Shown here piece by piece: positions 1-8,914 of a stretch of DNA of 64,000 nt. Position 1 is the stretch's first letter, and each line of letters begins with the position of its first letter. A program made the position numbers and the translations under genes. Under the pieces are notes generated by a model. That model saw only the letters and a program-made list of their open reading frames with translations, did not search any database and had not been told where the DNA came from. Where the stretch lies: the NCBI GenBank assembly GCA_024704175.1, contig CP085629.1, forward strand, positions 1,488,001 to 1,552,000. The letters are read 5' to 3'. This DNA comes from Paenibacillus sp. P25 (GTDB taxonomy: Bacteria > Bacillota > Bacilli > Paenibacillales > NBRC-103111).

Positions 1-48
1 ACGCTGTGGGGCATCGGCTACGCCTTCGAGGTGCGGGAGCATGGTTAA
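1..48 (+). CDS. OmpR/PhoB-type response regulator, C-terminal end only
   Basis: Only the last 15 codons are inside the window. They end in a peptide of the form T-L-W-G-I-G-Y-A-F-E-V, which is the typical C-terminal beta-hairpin of winged-helix (OmpR/PhoB family) DNA-binding domains. The stop codon TAA overlaps the presumed ATG of the following sensor kinase, the usual arrangement of a two-component operon. The receiver domain and the rest of the output domain lie upstream of the window, so the regulon cannot be inferred. Confidence 0.75.
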   Translation, partial: TLWGIGYAFEVREHG

Positions 49-1500
49 ACGATGGTCTGCGCAGCCTGTATATTCAGATCTTCTTATCATTTCTTGCAAC
101 CTGTATCTTGTTTTTCGGCGGGCTTGCGGTGTTCTGGAATTATTATTTTACGGATTATTTTTACAAGGGGAAAAAAGAGCTGCTCACCGCCCGCACCGAC
201 GAGGTGGTCAAGATGCTGCCTTCTTACCAGGAAGGAACGATGTCGACGCGCGAGCTCCGCTTCGGAACCCGGCTCATTTCGCGGAGCATCAATGGCATGG
301 TATGGCTGGTGGACTCCAAGGGGACCATCATGAACGGCTCCTCCGGCGCGGAAGGGCAGAAGATTCCGAAAGCGATGGACCCTATGTTCATCGACGGCCT
401 GCAGGGGAACAGCAGCTTTGCTTCCACGCAGAACCCGTTCGACGTGCAGGCAAAGGAAGGTCTTCTTACTTATTATACTCCGGCACAAATCAACGGGAGC
501 CGATCGTCGTCATGCTCAGTGTTCCGGCTATCGAAATCAGCGAGACGATAACCGCCGTCAGGCTGAATATCGTCGTGCCGCCGCTGTTCTCTATGGTGGC
601 TGTCGGCATCATCCTGTACATTCTCTCCCGCAAGCTTGCCGGTCCCCTACAGCGGATGAATAAAGCCGCGCTGGAGGTGGCCGGAGGGGATTTCTCCACC
701 CGCGTACCCGCCGATTCCAACGATGAAGTCGGGGAGCTTGCGCGCAGCTTCAATTTTATGATAGATCAGCTGGAAGAATGGGAAGATACCCGGCAGGAAT
801 TTCTGGCCAACGTTTCCCATGAGCTGCGCTCTCCCTTAACGACCCTGCGGGGTCTGATTACCGGCATGATCGATCAAGTGATTCCCCCGAGAAGTATGCA
901 CATTACTTGAATATATGCAATCACGAGGTGCAGCGGCTTCAGCGGCTGGTCAGCGATCTGCTGGATCTGGCGAGGATTCAGAACGGTGTGGACGTATTCC
1001 GTCTCCGTCCGATGGCGGTGGGCGATAAAGTCGCTGAAGTGCTGGAAATCATCCGGAGGCCCGCTTCCGAGAAAAAGGTTCATCTAGTAACCAAGTCGCC
1101 TGCCGGGGGCTCGCCGCTGATCTGCGAGCTTGACCCGGACCGATTCGCCCAGATCGTTCAAAATTTGCTCTATAATGCGATCCGCTTCACTCCGTCGGAC
1201 GGAACGGTGACCGTAGAGCTGCGGCGGGAGAACGGCGAGGCGGCCCTGTATATCCGCGATACGGGAATCGGGATGAACGAAACGGAGCTGCAGCGCATTT
1301 GGGACCGGTTCTATAAAGCGCAGGCCTCGCGCTCTTCAGCAGAATCGGACGGAACGGGTCTCGGGCTCACCATCGTTAAGCATTTGGTCGGCGCCATGAA
1401 AGGGACGATCGGGGCCGAGAGCGAGGTAGGGGGCGGTACGGTGTTCCGCGTCGCTTTTCCGCCGCTATCGAATGCCATGCTCGAAAAGGGCGGGGCTTAA
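41..1500 (+). CDS. Sensor histidine kinase, HAMP-HisKA-HATPase type (frameshifted)
   Basis: Membrane sensor kinase that should phosphorylate the regulator encoded immediately upstream. An N-terminal membrane helix (about positions 72-140) is followed by an extracytoplasmic domain of about 120 residues, a second helix near 570-630, a HAMP segment, the HisKA H-box (SHELRSPL, near 820-840) and an HATPase domain with N box (QNLLYNAIRF), G1 (DTGIGM) and G2 (GTGLGL). The coding sequence runs through three frames: shifts near 50 (start region), near 490 (a GGGG run reduced to GGG) and near 888. Every domain is preserved when the shifts are corrected, so I read this as an intact gene with sequence errors. 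The ATG at 41 overlaps the regulator stop and is the likely start. The ligand is unknown. Confidence 0.85.
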
Positions 1501-1613
1501 GCCGGAAGCATGATTTTACACTTTTTTTACAAAGCTTACACAGTTTAATCAAACCTATGCCTTATGCTGTCCTTAAACAGGGGACGGCGTTGTTCCCGAC
1601 GGGAGGTGGCGAT

Positions 1614-2219
1614 GTGGTCCGCAGGCGCATGCTGGCCGTAAGCTGCGTTGTGCTGATGCTGGGCGGTGCAGGTCTCAGCGGATGCGGCGAATCGAAACAA
1701 TCATCCTTTGAAGCGTCTTCGGGCACGTCGGTACCTGCTCCGGTGAAGCTGGAGGAGATGCAGAGCTCAAGCGAGCGTCAGCTCGTGTTCCTGTTTAAGG
1801 CGCTGATCCAAATGGATAAAAAGGAAGGGCTTGCCTTAACCCGGGCACAAGCGGAGAGTCTGCTTCCGATCGTTCGTAAGAATACGACGGAAGGGGAGCT
1901 TCCACAGACGGATGTTGCCCGGATTCTGGAGAAGCTTACAACAGAACAAAAACGATACTATGAGGATTTCCAAGATAAAGCAAGTAAGCTGAAGAAGCCG
2001 GATGGGGTGGAGAAGAGGGCGGACAGCGGTCTGTCCAAAGAAGAGAGGGAGAAGATGATTGCCGCGTTCCGAAACGAGCGGCGGCATGAAGCCGAGGCCG
2101 ATCCGCAGCATATAGAGCCCCGGCCCGGAGACCCGCCGGACGGCGGACCGTTCCTTCCGGGCGGAGGCAAGAGTGTGGAACAGTCGCTGATCGAACTGCT
2201 GGAATCCAAGCTGAAATAG
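1614..2219 (+). CDS. Predicted lipoprotein of unknown function
   Basis: A 201-residue protein starting at GTG, chosen because GGGAGGT lies 6 bases upstream. The N terminus has Arg-rich n-region, a hydrophobic stretch and a lipobox ending L-S-G-C at about residue 22, so it should be a diacylglyceryl-anchored exported protein. The mature part is hydrophilic, rich in Glu, Lys and Gln, with a Pro/Gly-rich stretch near the C terminus (about 2110-2165). I recognise no domain. It follows the sensor kinase by 113 bases on the same strand and could be co-transcribed with the two-component system, possibly as an accessory envelope component, but that is only inferred from position. Confidence 0.65.
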   Translation: MVRRRMLAVSCVVLMLGGAGLSGCGESKQSSFEASSGTSVPAPVKLEEMQSSSERQLVFLFKALIQMDKKEGLALTRAQAESLLPIVRKNTTEGELPQTDVARILEKLTTEQKRYYEDFQDKASKLKKPDGVEKRADSGLSKEEREKMIAAFRNERRHEAEADPQHIEPRPGDPPDGGPFLPGGGKSVEQSLIELLESKLK

Positions 2220-2237
2220 CTTCGGAGGCCGGGCGAA

Positions 2238-2816
2238 TCAGGCCTCGACCGCTAAAGCTTCATAACCGTCGGCAACGACATCCAAATGACCCGTTTCCGG
2301 ATGAATAATCAGTCCGTGAACGGGTAAATTTTTGGGCAGCGGCGGGTGTTTGCGGATGACATTGACACTGTTCAGCACGCTGTCCTGCACGTGGTCGAAG
2401 CCCGTCAGGAAGCGTTCCAGGTCGATGCCGGCATGCTCCAGGGTGTCGATCATGTCGGAAGAAACGCCGCGTTCCCGGGCCTTGTCCAGGACATTCTGTG
2501 CATTGAGGCCGGTCATCCCGCATTCATAGTGGCCGACGACGAAGATTTCCTCGGCACCCAGCTCGTACACCGCTACAATGATACTCCGCATGATGCTTCC
2601 GAACGGGTGGGAGACCAGCGCTCCTGCGTTTTTAATGATTTTGGCATCCCCGTTGCGCAGATTCATGGCCCGCGGCAGCGACTCCGTCAGACGGGCGTCC
2701 ATGCAGGTGATAACCACCATCCGTTTATCGGGGAATTTGGTGGTAATGAAGGGCTGATAGGATTTGGATTCGACGAATTGTTGGTTGTGTTCGATCACAT
2801 TGGATAATAAAGACAT
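2238..2816 (-). CDS. Beta-class carbonic anhydrase
   Basis: A 192-residue cytosolic zinc enzyme interconverting CO2 and bicarbonate. The zinc ligands are visible: Cys in CMDARL (about residue 39) with the Asp-Arg dyad, and the His and Cys of GHYECGM (about residues 96-99). The length and the compact active site match the small bacterial beta class. The reading frame is unbroken. It stands convergent to the lipoprotein gene, with only 18 bases between the stops, and is followed upstream on the same strand by the HesB-like gene (39-base gap). No regulatory element is evident. Confidence 0.92.
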   Translation of the reverse strand: MSLLSNVIEHNQQFVESKSYQPFITTKFPDKRMVVITCMDARLTESLPRAMNLRNGDAKIIKNAGALVSHPFGSIMRSIIVAVYELGAEEIFVVGHYECGMTGLNAQNVLDKARERGVSSDMIDTLEHAGIDLERFLTGFDHVQDSVLNSVNVIRKHPPLPKNLPVHGLIIHPETGHLDVVADGYEALAVEA

Positions 2817-2855
2817 GGCCTATTTCTCTCCTTTTTCTTTCATTATACCATTCCA

Positions 2856-3200
2856 TTACCTTGCACTTACGGCTTGTCTTTTATCAATCAAGCTCATATG
2901 CGCGTTATAGATTTGTCCGCTGCTTTTCAGCACGAAGCGAAGTCCTTCCTGAACATAATCCACCGTCATGCGCTCCTCGAAGAATACCTCATGCTTCTTG
3001 TCCATCAGTACGCTGTAGGGTGAACCGTCAATGGTGATGTCGTGAGCTCCCGTCTCATCGACAAGCCACAGCGTCGGTACACCGCTTACGGCACAGCCGC
3101 GACCTTCCGAATCATACACGAGCTTCAGCCGCCCGGGCGAACCAGGACCCCAGATGCGTTCGATTTCTTTAGCGACCGTTTCTGTAAACGCAATATGCAT
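2856..3200 (-). CDS. HesB/IscA-like (YqkB-type) iron-sulfur biosynthesis family protein
   Basis: A 114-residue protein resembling the Firmicute YqkB branch of the HesB/IscA-like fold. It begins M-H-I-A-F-T-E and contains the segment around GRGCAVSGVP. Unlike true A-type Fe-S carriers it lacks the C-terminal Cys-X-Cys pair, and the only cysteine is the one in GCAVSG, so cluster transfer should not be assumed. AGGAG-like sequence lies upstream of the ATG at 3200. It lies upstream of the carbonic anhydrase gene on the same strand and may be co-transcribed. Role unknown. Confidence 0.7.
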   Translation of the reverse strand: MHIAFTETVAKEIERIWGPGSPGRLKLVYDSEGRGCAVSGVPTLWLVDETGAHDITIDGSPYSVLMDKKHEVFFEERMTVDYVQEGLRFVLKSSGQIYNAHMSLIDKRQAVSAR

Positions 3201-3309
3201 CTTTCATCACACTCCTTTCCTATATCATAACTTATTTTTATGAAATTTGCTTCTCCTTTCAAGACGAAGTATGATCAAGTTATTCCAATCTTGGAAAGGG
3301 GTATGCCCA

Positions 3310-4829
3310 TTGACCGCTGCGAATTGGGAAGAGAAGCTGAAGGAATTCAAGCAGTATCTGAAAAAGATGAAAAGCTACGAGGAAGCTGTCGGACTGATCT
3401 ACTGGGATATGCGCACCGGCGCGCCGAAAAAGGGAATCGCCGCCCGTTCCGAAGTGGTCGGAGAGCTGTCGGGCGAGCTGTTCCGGATGGCCGTATCGGA
3501 TCGTATGGGAGAGTTCTTGGACTACTTCTCGCGCCCGGAAGTGAATGAGAAGCTGAACCGGATCGAACGGAGAATCGTCAGCGAATGCGCGAAGGAGTAT
3601 GAACGCAGTAAAAAAATTCCGCCCGACCTCCATCAGGCATATGTCGTGCTGACCTCGCAGGCCGAATCCGCCTGGGAAGAGGCGAAACATAAGTCGGATT
3701 TTCCGGGCTTCCAGCCGTACCTGGAAAAAATCGTGGATATGAACCTGCAGTTTATTGACCTGTGGGGGTACGAAGGCCACAAATACAACACACTGCTCGA
3801 TATGTACGAACCGGGCATGACGGTAGCGAAGCTGGATGAAGTGTTCGGCGCGTGCGGGAGAAGGTCGTTCCACTTCTGTCCGCGATTCAGGAATCGCCCA
3901 ACCGGCCGGACACTTCGTTCCTGAGACAGACATTCGATAAAGAAAAGCAGAAGAAATTCAGTCTGTACATACTCGAGCAAATGGGCTATGACTTTGAAGC
4001 GGGCCGGCTGGACGAGACGGTTCATCCTTTCGCAACCGGACTGAATCCCGGGGACGTTCGGATTACAACGCGCTACCTGTCCGACGATGTGAACAGCGCG
4101 CTGTTCGGAACGATCCATGAAGGCGGACATGCGCTGTACGAGCAGAATATATCGGAGGAGCTGCTCGGCACGCCGCTCTGTACCGGCACCTCGATGGGCA
4201 TCCATGAATCCCAGTCCCGCTTCTGGGAAAATATGGTCGGCCGCAGCCGCCCGTTCTGGAGCCGCTATTATACGGACCTGCAGAACAATTACCCGGGGCA
4301 ATTTGGCAGCGTGAGCGTAGAGCAGTTCTACCGTGCGACCAACGAGGTGAAGCCGTCGCTGATCCGGATCGAAGCGGATGAGCTGACCTATAATTTGCAC
4401 ATTATGGTGCGGTACGAGATCGAGAAGGCCTTGTTCAGCGGAGCCGTCCGGGTGGCCGAACTGCCGGAGGTTTGGAACGCCAAGTACAAGGAGTACCTCG
4501 GCGTTGAACCGCAGAATAACGGCGAGGGCGTCCTGCAGGATGTGCACTGGTCCGGCGGCGCGTTCGGGTATTTCCCGTCTTATGCGCTCGGCAACATGTA
4601 TGCGGCTCAAATCGCGAGAACGCTGCGCCGGGAGCTATCCGATGTGGACGGCCTCATTGCCTCCGGTCAGCTGCTGCCGATCAAAGATTGGCTCAGCGGG
4701 AAGATCTACCAATACGGCAAATCGCTCACGCCGACGGAAATTATCACGCAGGTCACCGGCGAGGAGCTGAATCCGGAGTATCTGGTGCAATATTTGACCG
4801 AGAAGTATTCGGATATTTACGGCCTTTAA
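3310..4829 (+). CDS. Carboxypeptidase M32 family (one frameshift)
   Basis: Cytosolic metallocarboxypeptidase of about 506 residues, similar to thermostable carboxypeptidase 1 and B. subtilis YpwA. The HEXXH-type zinc motif appears as HEGGH followed by ALYEQ (near 4117), and the family motif HESQSR follows near 4203. A single base is missing near 3850, between EVFGA and the segment starting REKVVPLL; after correction the protein is full length. I prefer the TTG at 3310 because it has GAAAGGGG at good spacing and gives the normal N-terminal length; an ATG at 3271 lacks a ribosome binding site. The gene stands alone. Confidence 0.88.
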
Positions 4830-4937
4830 GCGGGCCAACTCTGTTTAGTACTCCAGGGGATGCCGCTCCTCCGCTACAGGGGATACCTCCCCGCCGCTAT
4901 TTGCATTTTTCACATATCCGGGTTTTCCGGGCACTCC

Positions 4938-4960
4938 GAGGATGGCTGAATGCCATCCTC
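4938..4960 (-). terminator. Hairpin directly after the acuA stop
   Basis: GAGGATGGC and GCCATCCTC form a perfect 9-bp stem with a 5-base loop, adjoining the acuA stop codon at 4960-4962. There is no clear U-run on either strand, so termination is uncertain. Confidence 0.4.
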
Positions 4961-5259
4961 TAGTCATACCTTAAGCGTTCCCGGAACCGGATACGGTCGA
5001 ATGGCTCTATGGAATGTCGGGGAACCTGCTTACCGACGCGAACCATCAGGCAATTGACCGGGTGGGAATGGATTTCCATCCAGGGTTCATTCTCGTCCCC
5101 GTCGCGAGCCGCAATAATTCTGCCCTCCGGAAGTGCCGCAATTTCCTCAAGTGCCCGCAACTGATCCTCAGGCTTGCGATAAGTACTCAGGCCTGCATGC
5201 ATGTGCATGCCCCGCAGTTGTTCAGCCGGAGGAGGTCCTTCCACCTTCCATGAGTTCAA
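4960..5259 (-). pseudogene. acuA: acuA-like acetyltransferase with large internal deletion
   Basis: The 99-residue product matches the two ends of AcuA, the GNAT-type acetyltransferase that modifies acetyl-CoA synthetase in Bacillus. The N-terminal half (VEGPPPAEQL to LPEGRIIAARDGD) corresponds to the start of AcuA, and the C-terminal part (HSHPVNCLMVRVGK to FDRIRF) to its end. The roughly 110 residues between, including the acetyl-CoA binding core, are absent, and the two parts are joined in frame. The first residues of the family are also missing; TTG at 5259 is only a nominal start. It lies 17 bases after the aminotransferase stop. Identification is from memory of the AcuA sequence. The gap could be a real deletion or an assembly fault. 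Confidence 0.65.
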
Positions 5260-5276
5260 CCCGAGAATCAGGCCGA

Positions 5277-6456
5277 CTATAAGGTTTGTAAAAACATATG
5301 AATCCGCTCCAAAGCTTCATCCAGCTTGACCTGGGATGTGGCGTAGGAGCAGCGGATGAACCCTTCGCCGCCCGGACCGAAAACATTGCCGGGTACGGCA
5401 ACCACCTGGGCCTCCTCCAGCGGCTTCTGGGCAAACTGTTCCGAAGTTAACCCGGTATGCGCAATGGAAGGAAAGGCATAGAAGGAGCCGAACGGCTCGT
5501 GGCAGGGCAGACCCGATCTGTCTTAATCCCTTAACGAAGCTTAACCGGCGCCGGTTATACGACTCCATCATGCGGTCCTTCTCTTCCATGCCTTGCCGCA
5601 GGGATTCGAGGGCGGCGATCTGACCCAAGATAGGCGCACACATGATCGTATACTGATGGATTTTCAGCATGGCGGCAATGATCTCTTGAGGGCCGCAGGC
5701 ATAGCCGACTCTCCAGCCCGTCATCGCAAAGGCTTTGGAAAAACCGCCTACCACCAGCGTGCGGTCCCTCATGCCCGGGAGGGACGCGATGCTTACGTGC
5801 CGGCCGTCGTAAGTAAGTTCCGCATAGATCTCGTCCGAAATGACGAATAAATTGCGCTCCTCTGCGATTTTGGCGATCGGTATCCAGTCCTCATAGGTCA
5901 TAATGGCTCCCGTGGGATTGTTCGGATAGCAGAGAACAAGCACTTTGGAACGAGGTGTCAGTTTGGCCGTCAGTGCCTCTGCCGTAAGCTTGAACTGCTG
6001 CTCCGCACGGGTTTCAACCGGCACGGTAGTTCCGCCGCTTAGACTGGTAATCGGAGAATACGAAATATAACTCGGCTCGGGCACAAGGATTTCATCGCCG
6101 CTCGTAATGAGTGCACGCAAAGCGAGATCTATCGCCTCACTGCTTCCTACGGTTATTATCACCTCGCCGGACGAATCGTAGGGGACCTGAATACTTGCAT
6201 CCAGATAATCGGCGACGGCTTCCCGAAGCTCGGGCAGTCCGGCATTTGGCGTATAAGTGGTTCTTCCTTGTTCCAGCGCGCGAATACAAGCCTCTCTTAT
6301 AGGTCGCGGCGTTACAAAATCCGGTTCTCCGACACCGAGTGAAATCAGCCCTTGTTTGCCGGTGGTCAGGTCGAAAAACTTGCGTATGCCCGAAGGCTGC
6401 ATTTCCCGTACCGCCGGGGACAGAAAATCCGAAGTAGAGAAAGAAGATTGCCTCAT
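5277..6456 (-). CDS. Pyridoxal-phosphate aminotransferase, class I/II fold (one frameshift)
   Basis: A 393-residue cytosolic aminotransferase of the PatA/YugH/AspC-like fold I group. Visible motifs are YPNNPTG, the SDEIYAELTYDG segment, and the PLP lysine in GGFSKAFAMTGWRVG. Near 5520 the frame is lost where two G residues seem missing from a G5 run; beyond it the normal C terminus (EPFGSFYAFP, FIRCSYATS) continues to TAG at 5277. The ATG at 6456 has AAAGGAGG upstream. Expression is very probably controlled by the T-box leader just upstream, so the product should serve metabolism of the amino acid sensed there. The substrate cannot be told from sequence alone. Confidence 0.87.
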
Positions 6457-6483
6457 TTCACGATTCCTCCTTTTTGAAAAAAC

Positions 6484-6733
6484 AAAAAAACCCGCCCCCA
6501 AAGGGACGAGTCTGCACCCGTGTTACCACCCTAGTTCCGCCATATACAAAAGCGGCACTCTTCTACGTATCCATCAATACGCGTTCCCTGTAACGCTGGA
6601 CCTGCGGCAGAGCTTACTGGAATTTCAGCCTGCTTCTCGGAGACGGCTTCGGTTAGCGCCTGATCGTTGGTTTTCACCATCCCCAACTCTCTGTGGATCA
6701 GCCGGATAACGTACTCTTTCTCTTCATCGAATT
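6484..6733 (-). promoter_or_regulatory. T-box riboswitch leader of the aminotransferase gene
   Basis: The hallmark AGGGTGGTAACACG lies at 6519-6532 (read on the minus strand), followed by a terminator hairpin CTCGTCCC/GGGGGCGGG (6491-6510) and a T7 run. Upstream on the RNA, an AGAGAG/GGTGAAAACC distal stem I element and the AGUA/GAA loop-E pair flanking a GUUA/UAAC helix are visible. Such leaders pair with uncharged tRNA and allow read-through when the cognate amino acid is scarce. Aligned on the B. subtilis glyQS layout (GAA, one base, specifier), the specifier would read CCG, or GCC with a one-base shift. Given the indel rate in this sequence I leave the amino acid open. Confidence 0.9.
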
Positions 6734-6762
6734 TCGGTTGGATTCAATTTGAATTATTGCCC

Positions 6763-6791
6763 ATTATAAGTTCAATATTTTATCTTTGCAA
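6763..6791 (-). promoter_or_regulatory. Sigma-A promoter for the T-box leader
   Basis: Read on the minus strand, TTGCAA is followed by a 17-base spacer and a perfect TATAAT. It lies about 30 bases upstream of stem I of the T-box leader. Confidence 0.7.
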
Positions 6792-6824
6792 GTTTTTTTT
6801 GATTAGGCATAATTCCGTTTGAAA

Positions 6825-7660
6825 TCAATCCATACGGTTAAAAAAATGCATAATCGCTTCTGCAGCTTGCTTTCTCGGTTCAAAAACGTCATGCCCGGCC
6901 CCTTGAACATAAACGATTTGAGGGTGATATTTTTGAAAAACCTTGATTTGTTCCTCGTTCAAGAGGGAGCCTTCTTCTTTCCCCTTTAGAATCAACATCT
7001 TGCCGCTGATATAGCCCAGAGCTGACGCAAGATCACAATCTTCCGATTCCCGTGCGAGCCTTGCCGGAAAATCCTTCAAGTATCTTTTGCGGATTCCCTC
7101 GGGTGTTTCGACGTAATATTGTTCTTTTTTCGTCTCAAACGCTTCCCGGGTGATTGCCTCGGTTAAGGCTATTTCTTCAAACAGCGTATTCCAGGAAGCA
7201 TACCGTTTGTAGGAATTTATCATTTTTTCGGCCCATTTTTCGTGGAATCGCGTGTTGTAAGCCGGGTGGTCGCCTATCACCATACTTTGAACGCTCTTAG
7301 GGTTTCGCAAAGCGTACTGGAGAGCATAGGCAACACCTCTTGAATAGGCAATAAAATGAGCCTTGCCGAGTCCTAACTGACACATTACCGTCTCGATATC
7401 CGCATGACCATATGATGCAATGTGAAGCCTTGTTCAGGCATCCCGCTGTCCCCGCGCCCTCGAATGTCTATGGCGATCACATGCCTCGGATGCTCCATTT
7501 CTTCCGAAGAAAGGTTCTCGCCGATCCATTGATACATTCTTGCATTGGTGAGATTTCCATGGATGCAGACGATGGGAAGCTTGTTGCCCGTTTGCTTTGG
7601 TTTCCATTCCAAAAAGTGGATGTCAAACCCGTCCGGACTTTCTACGAAACGGCCCTGCAT
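6825..7660 (-). CDS. Alpha/beta hydrolase (one frameshift)
   Basis: A 278-residue alpha/beta-hydrolase fold protein. The oxyanion-hole motif CIHGNL (about residues 33-38), the segment DIRGRGDSG, the nucleophile elbow AYSRGVA (Ser within SxxG-like context) and the C-terminal GAGHDVF histidine are visible. A base is missing near 7385, where GGG is reduced to GG, splitting the gene just before the nucleophile. The ATG at 7660 has AGAGGGGG upstream. Substrate is unknown. The codon and base composition (AT-richer, many Lys and Ile) differ somewhat from neighbours. It lies upstream of, and on the same strand as, the T-box/aminotransferase unit. Confidence 0.8.
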
Positions 7661-7820
7661 CTTTGAACGGCCCCCTCTGTAACCTTTTTCCAAATTATAC
7701 GCCACTCCTTGGAATTTGCCTATATGCGAAAATCTCGTATGGAACCACTTCATAGGTCGCTGCATAGACTGACACCACAAAAGAATTGCAGAGGTTATGC
7801 AGGCAGGGAGGGACTGGCCT

Positions 7821-8837
7821 ATGCGAAGACAAGGATGGATGGCGGCGCCGCTGGCAGGCATGCTGGCGTTAACGGCCGTGGTGGCGGGATGTGGTTCCAA
7901 GGGGACGGGGGAAACGGCCAAAATCAGGCTCGGCGAAGTGACCCGTTCGATCTTCTACGCACCGGAGTATGTGGCGGCGAGCAAAGGATTTTTTAAAGAG
8001 GAAGGCCTGGATGTGGAGCTGACGACGACGTCGGGCGGAGATAAAACGATGACGACGCTTCTTTCCGGCGGGATCGACGTAGCGCTGGTGGGCTCGGAAA
8101 CCTCCATCTACGTTGCACAGCAGGGAAGCGACGATCCGGTCATCAATTTCATGCAGCTGACGCAGACGGACGGTACGTTCCTCGTCTCAAGGAAGCCCAT
8201 TCCGGGAACGTTTGACTGGAATGCGCTGAAGGGCAGCACCTTCCTTGGCCAGCGGAAAGGCGGCATGCCGCAGATGGCCGGCGAATTTACGCTGAAGAAG
8301 CACGGGATCAATCCGCAGAAGGATCTCAATTTAATTCAAACGGTGGAATTCGCCAACATTCCGACCGCTTTCGCTTCGGGCACGGGTGAGTATGTTCAGC
8401 TGTTCGAGCCCCAGGCGACCATGTTCGAGAAACAGGGCAAAGGCTACGTCGTCGCCTCCTTCGGTGTGGAAAGCGGACATCTGCCTTACACTGTATTCAT
8501 GGCGAAGAAAAGCTTTATGGATAAAAATCCCGGCACGGTTCAAAAATTCGCCAACGCCATCCAGAAAGCGCAAAACTGGGTGCAGCGGAGCAGCGTGGAA
8601 GAGATCGCGGATGCGATTACGCCTTTCTTCCAGGATACCGATAAGGCCGTTATCCAAGGCGTCGTTAAGCGATATAAGGATCAAGGCTCCTTCGCGACGG
8701 ACGGGATCATTGACGATACGGAGTGGAATAACCTCCAGGATGTGATGGAGACGGCAGGCGAGCTGAAGAAACGCGTTGACGCCAAACAGCTGGTCGATAA
8801 CCGATATGCCGAGAAAGCGAAGCAAAACGTGAAGTAA
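7821..8837 (+). CDS. ABC transporter substrate-binding lipoprotein, SsuA/TauA/NMT1-like
   Basis: A 338-residue periplasmic-binding-type lipoprotein. The start at 7821 is set by GGGAGGG 8 bases upstream; a lipobox V-V-A-G-C lies at about residues 16-20. The mature protein has the pattern of the sulfonate, nitrate or pyrimidine-precursor binding family: IFYAPEYVAASKGFFKEEGLDVE near the start and GGIDVALVGSE about 50 residues later. It is followed by a terminator-like hairpin and then by the ATPase and permease of the same importer. The ligand is not determinable; sulfonates, taurine, nitrate-like ions and thiamine precursors are all used by relatives. Confidence 0.85.
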   Translation: MRRQGWMAAPLAGMLALTAVVAGCGSKGTGETAKIRLGEVTRSIFYAPEYVAASKGFFKEEGLDVELTTTSGGDKTMTTLLSGGIDVALVGSETSIYVAQQGSDDPVINFMQLTQTDGTFLVSRKPIPGTFDWNALKGSTFLGQRKGGMPQMAGEFTLKKHGINPQKDLNLIQTVEFANIPTAFASGTGEYVQLFEPQATMFEKQGKGYVVASFGVESGHLPYTVFMAKKSFMDKNPGTVQKFANAIQKAQNWVQRSSVEEIADAITPFFQDTDKAVIQGVVKRYKDQGSFATDGIIDDTEWNNLQDVMETAGELKKRVDAKQLVDNRYAEKAKQNVK

Positions 8838-8843
8838 TACGCG

Positions 8844-8889
8844 AAAGAGGCGTTCGTGGCCGGCCGGATGGCCGGACGCCTCTTTTTTA
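8844..8889 (+). terminator. Intra-operon terminator between binding protein and ATPase genes
   Basis: AAAGAGGCGT pairs with GACGCCTCTTT across an inner GGCCGGCC/GGCCGG arm and is followed by a T6 run. The position suggests partial termination giving excess binding-protein transcript. Confidence 0.75.
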
Positions 8890-8914
8890 ACCGTTGGGAA
8901 AGGAGGGGAAAGCT

